Below are positions 62,980 through 64,000 of a stretch of 64,000 bases of DNA, piece after piece. Source of the stretch: Stappia sp. TSB10P1A (GTDB lineage: Bacteria; Pseudomonadota; Alphaproteobacteria; Rhizobiales; Stappiaceae); NCBI RefSeq assembly GCF_900185725.1, contig NZ_FYAU01000036.1:186001-250000 (forward strand). The letters run 5' to 3'. The translations under genes were made by a program, and so were the position numbers. The notes under the pieces are model-generated. The model ran no database searches. It was given only the letters and a program-made list of their open reading frames with translations, and was not told where the DNA came from. Position 1 is the stretch's first letter, and every line of letters starts with the position of its first letter.

Positions 62980-63101
62980 CTGCGGCGGGACGGACGGAGC
63001 GGCGGAACCTGCGGCGCGGTTCCGTGACGCCCCTCCCGGCTCGTCGCGATCCGCCGGCCCGCATCTTGCCGGTCCGGCGGGGGAGCTCGTGTGCCGGCGG
63101 T

Positions 63102-63881
63102 CTAAATACCGGCCGACAGAAACCCTCCATCGACCACCAGAATCTCGCCGGTGACGAAGCTGGCGGCCGGCGACAGCATGAAGCCGATGGCCTCGGCCAC
63201 CTCTTCCGGCGCGCCGTAGCGGCGCTGCGGGATGCGGCTGATCCAGGCGTTGCGGGCGGCATCGCTGTGCAGCCCGTCGAGCAGCGGCGTGCTGATCGGC
63301 CCCGGCGCGACCGCGTTGACGCGAATGCCGAGCGGGGCGAGCTCACCAGCCATCACCTTGGTCATCGTCACCACCGCGCCCTTGGAGGCGCCATAGGCGG
63401 TGCGCAGCGAATTGCCGATCAGGCCCGACACGGAGGCGATGTTGACGACGGCGGCATCCGGCTCGCGCTCGGCCGCCACGAAGGCACGCACGGCGAGGAA
63501 GGTCCCGACCACGTTGACGTCGAGCACGGTGCGCATCAGCTCCGCATCGGTCTCGCGGAAGGGCACCGCGCGGGCGATGCCGGCGGAATTGACCAGGCCG
63601 GCGAGCGGTCGGCCGAAGCGCTCCTGGATGCCCTCGAAGGCGAGTTGCAAACTGCCCTCGTCGCGGATATCGGCGCGGGCGCCGAACAGGCGGTCGGACG
63701 CGCCCGCGAACTCGGCGGAGAGGTCGGCGATCGCCTTGTCGAGCGCCTCGCGCGACATGTCGAGCAGCGCCACTTCCGCGCCGCGGGCCAGCAGCCAGCG
63801 GGCGGTCGCAAGGCCGATGCCGGACGCCCCGCCGGTGACGATATAGCAGCGGTCCTCCAGCGACCGGATTGCAAGTGTCAT
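63102..63881 (-). CDS. Short-chain dehydrogenase/reductase
   Basis: 259 residues. Cofactor motif TGGASGIG at 16-23, NAG-type NSAGIA near residue 98, catalytic Ser in IASVSG, and Tyr163/Lys167 in YGASK. C-terminal VTGEILVVDGGFLSAGI is typical of classical SDRs. Substrate unknown. It starts four bases after the stop of the upstream gene, so it is probably second in an operon. Confidence 0.88.
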   Translation of the reverse strand: MTLAIRSLEDRCYIVTGGASGIGLATARWLLARGAEVALLDMSREALDKAIADLSAEFAGASDRLFGARADIRDEGSLQLAFEGIQERFGRPLAGLVNSAGIARAVPFRETDAELMRTVLDVNVVGTFLAVRAFVAAEREPDAAVVNIASVSGLIGNSLRTAYGASKGAVVTMTKVMAGELAPLGIRVNAVAPGPISTPLLDGLHSDAARNAWISRIPQRRYGAPEEVAEAIGFMLSPAASFVTGEILVVDGGFLSAGI

Positions 63882-63885
63882 ACGC

Positions 63886-64000
63886 TCATGTCTCCCAGTT
63901 CCCCATGCGTTCGCCCCCCATACGTTCGGCCCCCATGCGGGCGGCCTGCGCCTCGCCGGCCGCCACCGTTCTCGCCAAGACTGTGTCCGCCAGTTCCGTT
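63886..64000 (-). CDS. C-terminal end of an unknown gene upstream of the SDR
   Basis: The minus-strand frame from the window edge gives about 37 residues with a repeated RMG motif (ARMGAERMGGERMGNWET) and a stop at 63886-63888. The family is not identifiable from so short an end. The four-base gap to the SDR suggests cotranscription. Confidence 0.5.
   Translation of the reverse strand, partial: TELADTVLARTVAAGEAQAARMGAERMGGERMGNWET

Overview
The window is a GC-rich (roughly two-thirds G+C by eye), densely coded stretch of a bacterial chromosome. Gene content points to an alphaproteobacterium of the order Hyphomicrobiales, perhaps near Stappia, Pannonibacter or Labrenzia/Roseibium. The pointers are RirA-type iron-responsive operators, a HmuSTUV haem system, a rhizobial-type FdhD, cobalamin genes and a BCKDH operon beside an Lrp gene. 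The assignment is an inference from gene content, not a phylogeny. I saw no rRNA, tRNA, CRISPR array, prophage or insertion sequence.

Layout. 0-4.4 kb: the end of an unknown gene, a short BLUF blue-light sensor, and a tightly overlapping molybdenum-cofactor operon (fdhD-mobA-mobB-moeA). 4.5-9.4 kb: a basic amino acid/opine ABC transporter that lacks its ATPase gene, a cystathionine lyase, a convergent LysR gene with a palindromic operator, and a tiny ORF. 9.4-19.9 kb: mixed housekeeping and regulatory genes (a 3-hydroxyisobutyrate-dehydrogenase-like enzyme, two AraC-type regulators, a VOC protein, a DUF302 protein, an Lrp regulator, a uracil-DNA glycosylase-like protein, a membrane histidine kinase, a hydrolase), ending in the divergent cobT and cobS genes of cobalamin nucleotide-loop assembly. 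19.9-24.4 kb: a lipoprotein hydrolase, DUF1289, a membrane-anchored aspartic protease, a TauE-type exporter and dusA. 24.4-28.4 kb: two exported surface proteins, a tail-collar protein and an autotransporter with 273-bp tandem repeats.

29.9-56.1 kb is largely metal acquisition. It holds three FecCD-type ABC systems: one iron/siderophore-like, one HmuTUV for haem, and one behind a cobalamin riboswitch. It also holds a dedicated TonB-ExbB-ExbD-ExbD motor with a haem receptor, the haem-handling protein HmuS, the ZnuABC zinc importer with Zur, and a Zur-box-preceded operon of a DUF4198 protein and a COG0523 GTPase. phaC (polyhydroxyalkanoate synthase) and an extensin-like protein sit inside this block. 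Three control systems can be read from the DNA: two TGA-N9-TCA operators (RirA type) in the haem promoter, GTTAT-N3-ATAAC palindromes (Zur type) in two zinc promoters, and the B12 riboswitch.

56-64 kb: an Lrp gene divergent from a branched-chain amino acid catabolic operon (acyl-CoA dehydrogenase, BCKDH E1 alpha, E1 beta, E2, E3), closed by a strong terminator, then an SDR oxidoreductase and the end of another gene.

The most unusual non-coding structures are a 1.2-kb array of three tandem units of 389, 417 and 389 bp, made of palindromic REP-like elements between znuA and the Zur-box operon, and five tandem 30-31-bp stem-loops that begin inside the zur stop codon and lie between the convergent hmuV and zur genes.
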